The notes: generated by a model from the sequence alone, not told the origin. DNA of 10,000 nt from Desulforamulus profundi (GCF_002607855.1 NZ_AWQQ01000047.1:1-10000), one strand, 5' to 3'; shown: positions 1 through 5,829, counted from the stretch's first letter. Made by a program: numbers and translations.

Positions 1-157
1 GAACTTCTGCCAGAGATCTTATTGCCTCTTTTTTCCATTTAAGCAATTGATTTGGATGAATCCCATACTCTGAAGCAATCTGGGATATGGTTTTCTCTTC
101 CTTGAGAATTTCCAGTACAACCTTGGCTTTGAACTCCCCAGAATATGATTTTCTCAC
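1..157 (-). CDS. IS3-family transposase OrfA, N-terminal part (runs off window)
   Basis: This is the start of the small OrfA protein of an IS3-family insertion sequence; OrfA binds the element ends and joins OrfB by frameshifting to make the transposase. Reading the minus strand from a GTG at 157 gives VRKSYSGEFKAKVVLEIL, then KTISQIASEYGIHPNQLLKWKKE. This is the typical HTH_Tnp_1 helix-turn-helix, with the GEFKAKV opening and the HPNQxxxWKK recognition helix. The GTG is chosen because AAGGTGG lies about 9 bases upstream. Only 52 codons are present; the rest of orfA and all of orfB lie beyond base 1. Family assignment is confident; the exact IS name cannot be given. Confidence 0.85.
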   Translation of the reverse strand, partial: MRKSYSGEFKAKVVLEILKEEKTISQIASEYGIHPNQLLKWKKEAIRSLAEV

Positions 158-210
158 GGCAACGATCCACCTTAAATAAAGCTGTTTTTTTGTCTAGTTT
201 TCTTTATCCA
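1..210 (-). mobile_element. Left end of an IS3-family element (partial)
   Basis: The stretch from about 210 down to 158 on the minus strand is the non-coding leader of the IS and begins TGGATAAAGAAAACTAGAC. IS3-family ends start with TG, so a boundary at 210 is plausible. It falls exactly after the TAA that ends the truncated recombinase (211-213). The other end, the terminal repeat partner and the target duplication are outside the window, so the boundary is an inference good to a few bases. Confidence 0.6.
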
Positions 211-639
211 TTATAGCTTGCCTGCATGTTCGATATACTTTTTATAGGTTTCTCCGCATTCACCACACTTGATTTTCCCACTGAAAATGCTTTGATTTTT
301 CATCGCATTAAATTGCTGTGTTCTGCCAAGCTTTATCTCTACAGATGCTCTAAGTTCCCGGGCTTTTTTAAAGGTATCCTCATCAATAAGCCTTGGATAA
401 AACTCATCCCCTTTATATTTGACATTTTGAAGTATCTTTCCTACAGGGCCGTGATTCCAATTTGGTTTCTTATTGGCATTGAGGATCCCTCGCTCTGTCA
501 GTTCTTTTGCAATGGCTTTTAATGATTTCCCTTTGATATAGTCTATGAAAATCGATTTAACTATTTGTGCTTGCTCTTCATTTATTTCTATTTGTCCATT
601 TACCATTTTGTATCCCATGGGCATATGCCGCTGCATCAT
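211..639 (-). CDS. Truncated second serine recombinase lacking the catalytic domain
   Basis: The 142-residue protein has no resolvase catalytic domain. It starts directly at the 'recombinase' DNA-binding domain: MPMGYKMVNGQIEINEEQA, then ILQNVKYKGDEFYP and LIDEDTFKKA. These align by eye with the middle of the upstream recombinase (VAYGYTKDEDGELIINEDEA, ILQNPIYEGDLI). A zinc ribbon opens at CGEC (about residues 127-130), but the protein stops 14 residues later, so the second cysteine pair is missing. The stop abuts the presumed IS3 left end, so the gene was probably cut by that insertion. Its ATG overlaps the TGA of the 534-residue recombinase (ATGA) and GGTGGTGAGG precedes it, so translation is coupled. 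Catalysis-free partners of this type accompany large serine recombinases in clostridial elements; a DNA-binding helper role is inference. Confidence 0.8.
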   Translation of the reverse strand: MMQRHMPMGYKMVNGQIEINEEQAQIVKSIFIDYIKGKSLKAIAKELTERGILNANKKPNWNHGPVGKILQNVKYKGDEFYPRLIDEDTFKKARELRASVEIKLGRTQQFNAMKNQSIFSGKIKCGECGETYKKYIEHAGKL

Positions 640-2240
640 GTATCCTCACCACCTTTACTGATACGCTCTGCTAATTTAAGTCCATTGATCAGCTTAAAAG
701 TGATGGTTCCACTTTGTCCTATGATCACATGATCTACCGTATGGGCAAGTAGGTTCTCGTCATAGGTATCCATGATTTCAGGATTGTATTTGATAATTTC
801 AAGGAGCCTTATGGTCCCTTCAATCTCTTTTGTAAATCCGTTTGAATCCAGCAGACTATTTCTCTTTTTCTTTGTTTCTTCAATCTCGATATTAAGTGCA
901 TTTTGCTTTTGTATAAAAAGAGCAGAGTCCATATATCCCTTTTGCACCACTCGGCTCAGGATATGGCTCTGCTCAGTCAGTTCCATAATTTTATGATTTA
1001 AGTTTTCGATATCGTCTTCTTGTGATTTACAGGTTCTCAGATTTTTTAGGGAGTCTAACAGTGGTATTAGGATATAGGTATAATTGCTGACCAGCTTATT
1101 CCACATGGTAAGATAGGCACTTTTGATGATATCTTCTCTGATGGCCTTCATCTTGCAATTTTCTTTACTGTTTAGATGGTTTTTACAACTCCACTGAATT
1201 TTTTCATAAGGTTTCCCGATGTATATCTTTTGTCTTCTGAAGGTTCCACCACATTCTTCACAGATGATCTTACTGCTTAACTCATATCGATTCTGATACT
1301 TTCCGCTATCATCGATGCCCATCTGCTTTCTGCGGTATTCATAGATTTCACGAACCATCTGTCCTTGTTCTCTGGTGATAATCGGTTCATGATTGTCTTT
1401 AATAAAAAACTGAGGCATCTCTCCACGATTTATTTTCTTCGTGTAAGGGAGCACCTCAGTAGTGTAGGTTTTCTGTAAAATCAGATCACCTTCGTATATT
1501 GGATTTTGTAGAATACCTTTTACCACACTGTCATTCCATGTTTCGGCAGTCCTAACGGGTGGCACATTATCATTGGTCAAATCTCTTGCAATTACATATG
1601 ATCCTTTTCCGTTTAGATAATCTTGAAATATCCTTCGTACTGTTGCAGCTTCATCTTCATTGATTATTAGCTCACCATCTTCATCTTTCGTATAGCCATA
1701 AGCCACACAGCCGAGATTATAGCTGCCATCTCTGAATCTTTTTTGTATTCCCCAGCGATTGTTTGTGGAGATACTTTCTGATTCACCTTGAGCAATTGAG
1801 CTTAGAATTGTCAGCATCTGTTCACTTTGCTCGGACATGGTGTTGATGTTTTCTTTTTCGAAGTATATGGTGACACCAAGTGCCTTTAGCTTTCTTATAG
1901 CTTCAATGCTGTCTATGGTATTTCTAGCGAACCTAGTGACTGACTTAGTGACGATGATATCAATATTCCCATTTTCACATTCCTTCATCATTCGGATGAA
2001 TTCGTCACGGCTTTTGACCTGTGTACCGCTTTTTGCTTCATCTGCAAAGATACCGGCAAATTCCCACTCTTCACGTTTGCCAATATAGCTCTTATAATAC
2101 TCTACTTGGGCAACATAGGACGTGTGTTGCTTGGTGGAATCCGTACTGACCCTGCAGTATGCACAAACACGCTTTTTAGGTCTTAATTCGTGCATCACCT
2201 TATGCCTGACTGGTTCAATCTTAGTGACCTTTTTTGTCAT
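636..2240 (-). CDS. Large serine recombinase (site-specific integrase)
   Basis: This is a 534-residue DNA integrase that would excise and insert the element by serine-mediated double-strand cleavage. The N-terminal resolvase domain (about residues 23-165) carries CAYCRVSTDS, with the nucleophile at Ser32, and the TKSVTRFARN motif around residue 103. The recombinase domain follows (about 185-300), then a zinc ribbon (CEECGGTFRR ... WSCKNH ... ENCKMKAI) and a coiled-coil stretch rich in E, K and L towards the C-terminus. Length is normal for the family. The start is set at MTKKVTK because AAAGGAGG lies 9 bases before that ATG; an in-frame ATG at 2270 lacks such a site. It sits between the SHOCT-like gene and a coupled catalysis-free partner, an arrangement common at the end of clostridial integrative elements. 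All catalytic motifs seen are intact, so it may be active. Confidence 0.93.
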   Translation of the reverse strand: MTKKVTKIEPVRHKVMHELRPKKRVCAYCRVSTDSTKQHTSYVAQVEYYKSYIGKREEWEFAGIFADEAKSGTQVKSRDEFIRMMKECENGNIDIIVTKSVTRFARNTIDSIEAIRKLKALGVTIYFEKENINTMSEQSEQMLTILSSIAQGESESISTNNRWGIQKRFRDGSYNLGCVAYGYTKDEDGELIINEDEAATVRRIFQDYLNGKGSYVIARDLTNDNVPPVRTAETWNDSVVKGILQNPIYEGDLILQKTYTTEVLPYTKKINRGEMPQFFIKDNHEPIITREQGQMVREIYEYRRKQMGIDDSGKYQNRYELSSKIICEECGGTFRRQKIYIGKPYEKIQWSCKNHLNSKENCKMKAIREDIIKSAYLTMWNKLVSNYTYILIPLLDSLKNLRTCKSQEDDIENLNHKIMELTEQSHILSRVVQKGYMDSALFIQKQNALNIEIEETKKKRNSLLDSNGFTKEIEGTIRLLEIIKYNPEIMDTYDENLLAHTVDHVIIGQSGTITFKLINGLKLAERISKGGEDT

Positions 2241-2321
2241 ATGCGTTTTCCTCCTTTCTGGGACTATCATCCCCTGTTAGCAACACACATTACTCCAACA
2301 CACTGTACAAAGCAAGTGTTT

Positions 2322-2534
2322 TTACACATATACTTTGGCAAGCTGTGGTGAGAAGGATTGGCGGTTCAATTCATCTATTTCTTTTCGTTCTTCCTCGGTT
2401 ACAATCCCTCTTCGGAGCAGGATGTCCAACATCTTTTGCGCCATCTTATATTGAACTTCACACTTGGATTGTTCTTTTGTCATGCCATGTAGTTTTGCTG
2501 AATCGGTGGCTATTTTCTTCATTTCACTTTCCAT
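2322..2534 (-). CDS. SHOCT-like small protein of the recombinase operon
   Basis: This 70-residue soluble protein has the pattern YKMAQKMLDILLRRGIVTEEE followed by IDELNRQSFSP. This is the short C-terminal SHOCT-type fold (two helices around a G-I/L-I/V-T-E-E turn), usually found at the ends of larger proteins but also as small stand-alone genes before clostridial transposon recombinases. The ATG at 2534 is preferred over a TTG 24 bases upstream because AAAGGAGC lies 8 bases before it. It shares the strand with the recombinase and lies 81 bases ahead of it with no terminator between them, so they are probably co-transcribed. The molecular role is unknown; a helper for recombination or oligomerisation is a guess from context. 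Confidence 0.75.
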   Translation of the reverse strand: MESEMKKIATDSAKLHGMTKEQSKCEVQYKMAQKMLDILLRRGIVTEEERKEIDELNRQSFSPQLAKVYV

Positions 2535-3134
2535 ATTTCTGCTCCTTTCGCCCTTCAATTTTTCTTAATATCACAATAATAGGGATTGCTTTTCTCCTGG
2601 CATTAGTAATACAAACACCAGAAGAAAAGTGAGTCAATAGACTCCTGTAATCCCCATGGGTTCTGACATTAAGTCAGTTTTCTTTGATTCATGCGCACTG
2701 TATTTTACACAAATTCCCCAGTGCTACTGTCTTTTACGACATTTGGGCGATTTCATAAACTGAGATCAGTTCATCTCATCATAGGATTCTCACCTCCTCC
2801 GGGATCTCCGCAGGCTGCCCCCATTGCGATGTCTGTGGCTGGGCAGAAGTATCATTATAGGCTGATGAGGTTATGGCGAAACAGTTGAACTGTCTGGAAC
2901 ATTTGCTCCACTTCTCTGTTTCTGGATCAGATGGACCCGCTCGCACCTTTATTGTTGGCCGCATTTATAAAATCAGAGAAAAATTCTCCCAAGAGAAAAA
3001 ATCCATTTGCATGGATCTGTTCTGACCTTACAGGTGGTCTTCGCGCATCTAACCGTGTCGCTTTTCCTTTTCGGGCTCATCAGCTAACGTATTTATGAAA
3101 TCGGATATGAAATTTTCAAGGTGCATTTGAGAGA
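2535..3134 (-). other. Gene-poor stretch with decayed coding-like sequence and inverted repeats
   Basis: I find no convincing gene here. Minus-strand fragments resemble protein-coding remnants. A peptide starting HLENFISDFINTLADEPEKE (about 3125 down to 3050) and another with EFFSDFINAANNKGASGSI (about 2985 down to 2928) share the F-S-D-F-I-N core, and their DNA is similar over about 33 bases, suggesting an old duplication. Neither has a ribosome binding site. A strong site (GGAGGAGGTGAG, near 2800) leads only into ATG ATG AGA TGA. Inverted repeats include 2758-2771 (AACTGA, 2-base gap, TCAGTT), 2761-2778 (TGAGAT, 6-base gap, ATCTCA) and 2695-2724 (GCACTG with CAGTGC). It is probably a worn intergenic region or a degraded gene. 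Confidence 0.4.
2589..2629. repeat. Imperfect inverted repeat upstream of the SHOCT-like gene
   Basis: CTTTTCTCCTGG at 2589-2600 faces CCAGAAGAAAAG at 2618-2629: 12-base arms with one mismatch and a 17-base loop. It lies 55 bases upstream of the SHOCT-like start, within the likely leader or promoter of the recombinase operon. A weak promoter candidate overlaps it (TTGACT at 2632-2637 and TATTAC at 2606-2611 on the minus strand, with a long 20-base spacer). It could be an operator, an mRNA hairpin or a recombination site; the sequence does not decide. Confidence 0.4.
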
Positions 3135-3177
3135 ATAAAAAGACCCCCTCACTTACTTCCACGATGAGAAAGGGGGT
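3135..3177 (-). terminator. Rho-independent terminator after the sigma-like gene
   Basis: On the minus strand ACCCCCT (3177-3171) pairs with AGGGGGT (3149-3143), with a partly paired interior, followed by CTTTTTATT. It starts 10 bases after the stop of the sigma-like gene, so that gene is probably its own transcription unit, separate from the recombinases 650 bases downstream. Confidence 0.8.
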
Positions 3178-3186
3178 TGAGCGGAT

Positions 3187-3642
3187 TTATTTTTGATTTT
3201 CTAAAAGTTTTTTTAGTTTGTGGAGTATTCTCATCTTCCTGTCATTAATCGTTTTCTGAGGAATACCAACTTTTCTGGCATATTCTCGTTCTGAAAAACC
3301 TTGATAAAACAGAGCATTGATCATTTCTACTTCATCAGCACTCAAAAGTGCCATGGTTTCTTTGAGCTGTTCCACCATAACGGTCTTGATTGCCATTTCT
3401 TCTATATTGGTTTCTTCATCTACAAATTGTTCTTCTGCTTCAATCAAGCGCTCTAGCGAATCCTCCCTACTTGGAATAAAAAAAGCGACTTGCTTGGTTT
3501 CATCCAAAACAAATCGCTCAACTTTAATGTCATATTCTAAATATCTGAGTCTTCTCTCACCTTGCCTTAACACTTCTATCACCTCTTCACTTGCCGTTGG
3601 ATACATTTTTCTGTAATTTGGAATTCTTTTCATTGTTGCCAT
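3187..3642 (-). CDS. Sigma-70 region 4-like HTH regulator
   Basis: This is a 151-residue DNA-binding protein of the small sigma-like family carried by clostridial mobile elements, presumably a transcription regulator of element genes. The C-terminal third has the sigma region 4 pattern: LSADEVEMINALFYQGFSER, then EYARKVGIPQKTINDRKMRI as the helix-turn-helix, then a basic LHKLKKLL tail. The N-terminal part (RIPNYRKMYPTASEEVIEVL, YLEYDIKVERF) is the conserved head of this family; no region 2 is visible. The ATG at 3642 is chosen because AAGGAGG lies 8 bases upstream. An in-frame ATG at 3741 with TAGGAGG 4-5 bases upstream would add 33 residues that do not resemble the family, so both starts remain possible. 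A leader ORF and terminator lie just upstream, implying attenuation control. Confidence 0.8.
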   Translation of the reverse strand: MATMKRIPNYRKMYPTASEEVIEVLRQGERRLRYLEYDIKVERFVLDETKQVAFFIPSREDSLERLIEAEEQFVDEETNIEEMAIKTVMVEQLKETMALLSADEVEMINALFYQGFSEREYARKVGIPQKTINDRKMRILHKLKKLLENQK

Positions 3643-3749
3643 CTGGATTTCCTCCTTTTCTGGTTTCTGATTGGCTGCATCAACATCAGAAAATGGAGGA
3701 GCTCGGCATCTTATCTGCGAACCTTGCAGTGACTTTTTCATGTGACCTC

Positions 3750-3836
3750 CTAAAAATGGGCAGAAAAAAAGCCGAGAATAACATTTCTGTTAGACTCGGC
3801 TCTTCTAGCCTCAGTATAGTAAACAAGCACAAAAAT
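3750..3836 (-). CDS. Putative 28-codon leader peptide (attenuator)
   Basis: A 28-codon frame runs from ATT (3836-3834) to TAG (3752-3750) and includes YYTEARRAESNRNVILGFF. A nearly perfect ribosome binding site, GGAGGTGAT (3853-3845), lies 8 bases before the ATT; an in-frame GTG at 3830 is the other possible start. The frame passes right through the terminator hairpin (3764-3800), and its stop codon adjoins the GGAGG of the next start at 3741. A short peptide overlapping a terminator ahead of a gene is the classic layout of translation-coupled attenuation. The length and arrangement recall the tet(M) leader (orf12) of Tn916-type elements, but that comparison is from memory. Here the downstream gene is a sigma-like regulator, not a resistance gene. 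The non-canonical ATT is the weak point. Confidence 0.55.
   Translation of the reverse strand: MFVLVYYTEARRAESNRNVILGFFSAHF
3764..3800 (-). terminator. Attenuator terminator before the sigma-like gene
   Basis: On the minus strand GCCGAG (3800-3795) pairs with CTCGGC (3776-3771). The inner arms TAACA and TGTTA also pair around a GAAA loop, with a 2-by-2 internal loop between the two stems. A run of seven T follows (3770-3764). It lies inside the leader frame and only 23 bases before the ATG at 3741, so it would stop transcription before the sigma-like gene unless antiterminated. Confidence 0.85.
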
Positions 3837-3865
3837 GAGTAATAATCACCTCCAACTGTGCTTGT
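3823..3865 (-). promoter_or_regulatory. Leader hairpin holding the leader-peptide ribosome binding site in its loop
   Basis: ACAAGCACA and TGTGCTTGT (3823-3831 and 3857-3865) form a perfect 9-base inverted repeat around a 25-base loop. In the minus-strand transcript the loop contains GGAGGTGAT and the ATT start of the 28-codon leader. The hairpin lies directly upstream of the attenuator terminator, so it probably belongs to the same control region. Confidence 0.5.
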
Positions 3866-3890
3866 CTCTTTGCTACTAAAACTTTGCATT

Positions 3891-3921
3891 AAAAAACCCC
3901 AAAACCAAATTGGCTTTGAGG
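3891..3921 (-). terminator. Rho-independent terminator after the HTH-like gene
   Basis: On the minus strand CCTCAAAGCCAA pairs almost fully (with G-T wobbles) with TTGGTTTTGGGG across 3921-3897, followed by TTTTTT (3896-3891). It would end transcripts of the gene at 4030-4620, about 110 bases after its stop. Read-through would enter the attenuator leader of the sigma-like gene. Confidence 0.8.
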
Positions 3922-3986
3922 TATTCTCAGATCAATATTCAATTATTTTATGCCATAATTCACCAGCATAGTCAGTGTAACATGTC

Positions 3987-4052
3987 CAGTGTCGGAATAC
4001 AGTAGGGATTTAGTCGGAACTTTATCGGGTTATAGTCGGGAATTAGTCGGGT
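3987..4052. repeat. Six tandem 11-bp repeats (iteron-like)
   Basis: Six units follow with an exact 11-base period. On the plus strand they are CAGTGTCGGAA (3987), TACAGTAGGGA (3998), TTTAGTCGGAA (4009), CTTTATCGGGT (4020), TATAGTCGGGA (4031) and ATTAGTCGGGT (4042). The consensus is about (T/A)TTAGTCGG(G/A)A. The first three units from the right overlap the last codons and stop of the HTH-like gene; the others are non-coding. One unit per helical turn puts every copy on the same face of the DNA, as expected for cooperative protein binding. The role is unknown: iteron, operator, or recombination or transfer accessory site. Confidence 0.8.
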
Positions 4053-4620
4053 CATTTATGATTTGAAAGAAATCTGGTATTTCAAGTGATCCCTCACCAA
4101 TGCCAAGCAGACCTCTCATTGAAGGGATAGTATAACCCCATAGGCAAATTGCAAATAAATCAAGAGCCTCTTTCTTTTTGTCATAATATGTACTGCGCTC
4201 AAGCCCCAATAACTCCAACATTTCAAACTCTGTGTATTTATAGACGGTCAAGTATTGCTTACTAAGTATTTCATGATACAGTTGACCGTTATCAGGATAC
4301 TCATAAATTTTATTCATTGTGTTGTCTATTAGCAAAATCAGCCACTGTGTTTCAAAAAGCGATTTCACACGCTCTGAAAATCTTTCCTGTTCGTTATCTG
4401 GAGCGTAATTCGCCAGATACTCAAGTGCTTCCTCCATTGTTCTACTACAGTACATTTCAGCACTCTCACAAACTTCAAAAACACGGTTTGACGTTGACCA
4501 AACAACGGGTCTATATATCTTGAGTAGCAATTTTGTTTTATGCAGAACAGAATTACGATCAATGTTCAATCCCTTAAACATTAACCCACATTGCTTCATT
4601 ACTCTGCTTTCCTTTCTCAT
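4030..4620 (-). CDS. HTH-like regulatory protein, possibly ArpU/sigma-like (hypothetical)
   Basis: I do not recognise this 196-residue protein with certainty. It is cytoplasmic, with no signal or membrane segment. The C-terminal half has YLTVYKYTEFEMLELLGLER followed by STYYDKKKEALDLFAICLWG. This resembles the HTH end of phage ArpU and sigma-like regulators, where S-T-Y-Y begins the recognition helix. The start at 4620 has GGAAGG about 9 bases upstream; an in-frame ATG at 4599 also has AAAGGAAAG before it. The gene is divergent from the XRE/ImmA pair and has a consensus promoter with a LexA-like box in its spacer, so it is probably SOS-induced. Its 3' end overlaps the 11-bp repeat array, and a terminator follows at 3891-3921. 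By position it may activate the element, but that is inference. Confidence 0.65.
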   Translation of the reverse strand: MRKESRVMKQCGLMFKGLNIDRNSVLHKTKLLLKIYRPVVWSTSNRVFEVCESAEMYCSRTMEEALEYLANYAPDNEQERFSERVKSLFETQWLILLIDNTMNKIYEYPDNGQLYHEILSKQYLTVYKYTEFEMLELLGLERSTYYDKKKEALDLFAICLWGYTIPSMRGLLGIGEGSLEIPDFFQIINDPTNSRL

Positions 4621-4710
4621 GGCATCAATCCTTCCTTATATTTCATGTTGACTCTTGGCAACAAGTAGTGGTATATTTATTACGAACGAAGTTGCATATT
4701 CGATAATCAA

Positions 4711-4739
4711 ATTATACTCGAACGTATGTTCTGTGTCAA
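4711..4739 (-). promoter_or_regulatory. Consensus sigma-A promoter of the HTH-like gene
   Basis: On the minus strand TTGACA (4739-4734), a 17-base spacer and TATAAT (4716-4711) match the vegetative consensus at all 12 positions. Transcription would begin near 4704, leaving about 84 bases of leader before the ATG at 4620. Such a strong promoter in a mobile element implies tight repression. Confidence 0.88.
4719..4732. promoter_or_regulatory. LexA-like SOS box in the promoter spacer
   Basis: CGAACGTATGTTCT matches the Bacillus/Clostridium LexA consensus CGAAC-RNRY-GTTYC at all but the last base. It lies between the -35 and -10 elements of the divergent gene's promoter, an ideal place for repression. 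The alternative is an operator for the neighbouring XRE repressor. Confidence 0.65.
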
Positions 4740-4759
4740 TCAGAATATTATGAACATTA

Positions 4760-4776
4760 TTGCATGCTAAATGCAA
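4760..4776. promoter_or_regulatory. Inverted repeat before the XRE gene, candidate operator
   Basis: TTGCAT (4760-4765), a 5-base gap and ATGCAA (4771-4776) form a perfect inverted repeat. It ends 8 bases before the XRE gene's AAGGAG. A lone TTGCAT half-site recurs at 4692-4697, on the far side of the divergent promoter. The spacing suits autoregulation by the XRE protein, which is inference. Confidence 0.4.
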
Positions 4777-4798
4777 AAAACTGGAAGGAGTCATAGTC

Positions 4799-5221
4799 AT
4801 GTTGTTTGGTGATAAAATTAAGGAACTCAGGAATTTGGCAGAAATGAGTCAGCAGGAGTTAGCTAATCAAACCGGACTTTCATTGCGTTCTATTCAGAAC
4901 TATGAGAGCAATCAACGTTATCCAAAAGATGTGGCTATTCTAAACAAGCTATGCGTTGCTTTAAGCACCACAATCGAAGAACTCATGAAAGAAGAAGACA
5001 ATTTTATTGTAGAAGCAGCATCTAAGTATGGCGTACGTGGGAAAAAAGATGCTAAATTGCTTGTTGAAGAACTCGGCGGACTATTTGCAGGCGGCGAACT
5101 GGGCGAAGAAGACAAGGACAAAGTATTTAGAGCCATTACAGAGATGTATTGGAAGGCAAAAGATAACAATAAAAAATACACCCCCAAAAAATACAAAAAA
5201 AACAGCGAGCCTAATGAATAG
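4799..5221 (+). CDS. XRE-family HTH transcriptional repressor
   Basis: This is a 140-residue phage- or ICE-type repressor. Residues 3-60 form a classic XRE/Cro HTH: IKELRNLAEMSQQELANQTG, then LSLRSIQNYESNQRYPKDVA, then LNKLCVALSTTIEELM. The rest (KYGVRGKKDAKLLVEELGGL, EEDKDKVFRAITEMYWKAKD) is helical and should dimerise; it ends in a lysine-rich tail. The ATG at 4799 has AAGGAG 8 bases upstream; an in-frame ATG at 4760 does not. The gene is divergent from the HTH-like gene and is followed 65 bases later by an ImmA-type protease. This is the ImmR-ImmA layout of ICEBs1-like elements, in which the protease cuts the repressor after DNA damage. It probably represses the divergent promoter at 4711-4739 and its own. 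Confidence 0.88.
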   Translation: MLFGDKIKELRNLAEMSQQELANQTGLSLRSIQNYESNQRYPKDVAILNKLCVALSTTIEELMKEEDNFIVEAASKYGVRGKKDAKLLVEELGGLFAGGELGEEDKDKVFRAITEMYWKAKDNNKKYTPKKYKKNSEPNE

Positions 5222-5286
5222 TCACTGTCCGTTTTTCGGGATAGTTCATTTGTTATACTTGTTATACTGGGGGAGGTGAATTTATC

Positions 5287-5799
5287 ATGCCAAATAGAGA
5301 TTATATTCAGACAGTCGTTCATGAGCTTATTAAAAAATATGATACACGGGATCCGTTTGAATTGTGCAAAGCCATTGGAGTTGAGGTCTTTTATGCAGAC
5401 CTCGGAAGTTTGAAAGGAATGTATAAATATCTTAAGAAAAACCGTTTTGCTGTCATAAATGAGAAACTTGACTCTTACTCCAAAACTCTTGTATGTGCTC
5501 ACGAGCTTGGGCATGATATACTACATCAAGATTTAGCCAAAAGGGTCTGTTTACAGGAATTCATGCTCTATGATATGAAAAGTCGTCCGGAGTATGAAGC
5601 CAATCTTTTTGCTTCAGAGATTCTCTTGCCAGATGATAAGATTTTGACTTTGGCTCATGATGGGTATGACATTGAGCAAATTGCTAAAGCTTTATCGATC
5701 GATATAAATCTGGTGGCCATTAAGATATCTTCATTGAATACTCGAGGGTATCAATTCAATAATGTGATTGATGTGAAATCAGATTTTTTGCGAAAATAA
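5287..5799 (+). CDS. ImmA/IrrE-family zinc metallopeptidase (anti-repressor)
   Basis: This is a 170-residue cytoplasmic metalloprotease of the ImmA/IrrE family, expected to cleave and inactivate the XRE repressor encoded just upstream. The zinc site is HELGH at residues 72-76 (in VCAHELGHDILH), with the third ligand Glu in YEANLFASEILLP around residue 104. Length is normal for the family. GGGGGAGGTGAA ends 6 bases before the ATG. The 65-base gap from the XRE gene contains a tandem TTGTTATAC repeat (5250-5267) and a short hairpin, so it may have a weak promoter of its own. The two genes form a unit closed by the terminator at 5798-5829. Substrate assignment rests on the known ImmR-ImmA pair and on adjacency. 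Confidence 0.9.
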   Translation: MPNRDYIQTVVHELIKKYDTRDPFELCKAIGVEVFYADLGSLKGMYKYLKKNRFAVINEKLDSYSKTLVCAHELGHDILHQDLAKRVCLQEFMLYDMKSRPEYEANLFASEILLPDDKILTLAHDGYDIEQIAKALSIDINLVAIKISSLNTRGYQFNNVIDVKSDFLRK

Positions 5800-5829
5800 A
5801 GAGCCTTCATATTCGCTGGCTCTTTTTTG
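5798..5829. terminator. Rho-independent terminator, probably bidirectional
   Basis: AAAGAGCC (5798-5805) pairs perfectly with GGCTCTTT (5818-5825), followed by TTT on the plus strand. The stem begins in the immA stop codon. Read on the minus strand the same hairpin is followed by ATTTTC, and it lies just after the S-4TM stop at 5850, so it probably ends both convergent units. Confidence 0.88.

Noticed and set aside
212..217. TATAAT on the minus strand at the IS/recombinase junction as an IS promoter
   Set aside because: No matching -35 hexamer at 16-18 bases upstream; the match is probably chance in AT-rich sequence.
2234..2632. Plus-strand 132-codon frame over the SHOCT-like gene
   Set aside because: It is a shadow frame antisense to a gene with a good start and family pattern.
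2779..2964. Minus-strand frame of 61 codons ending EEIPEEVRIL-like, in the gene-poor stretch
   Set aside because: No start with a ribosome binding site and no recognisable family. The more protein-like peptide (FFSDFINAANN) is in a different frame, so this is at best a remnant.
3987..4052. CRISPR array
   Set aside because: Units are 11 bases, adjacent without spacers, and partly coding; no cas genes are present.
4692..4718. Plus-strand promoter for the XRE gene (TTGCAT ... TATACT)
   Set aside because: The spacer is only 15 bases and the -35 match is weak, so it was not listed as a feature; the XRE promoter remains undefined.
4918..5514. Long minus-strand frame (198 codons) opposite the XRE and ImmA genes
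   Set aside because: It lies antisense to two well-supported genes, has serine- and phenylalanine-rich low-complexity content, no domain and no ribosome binding site.
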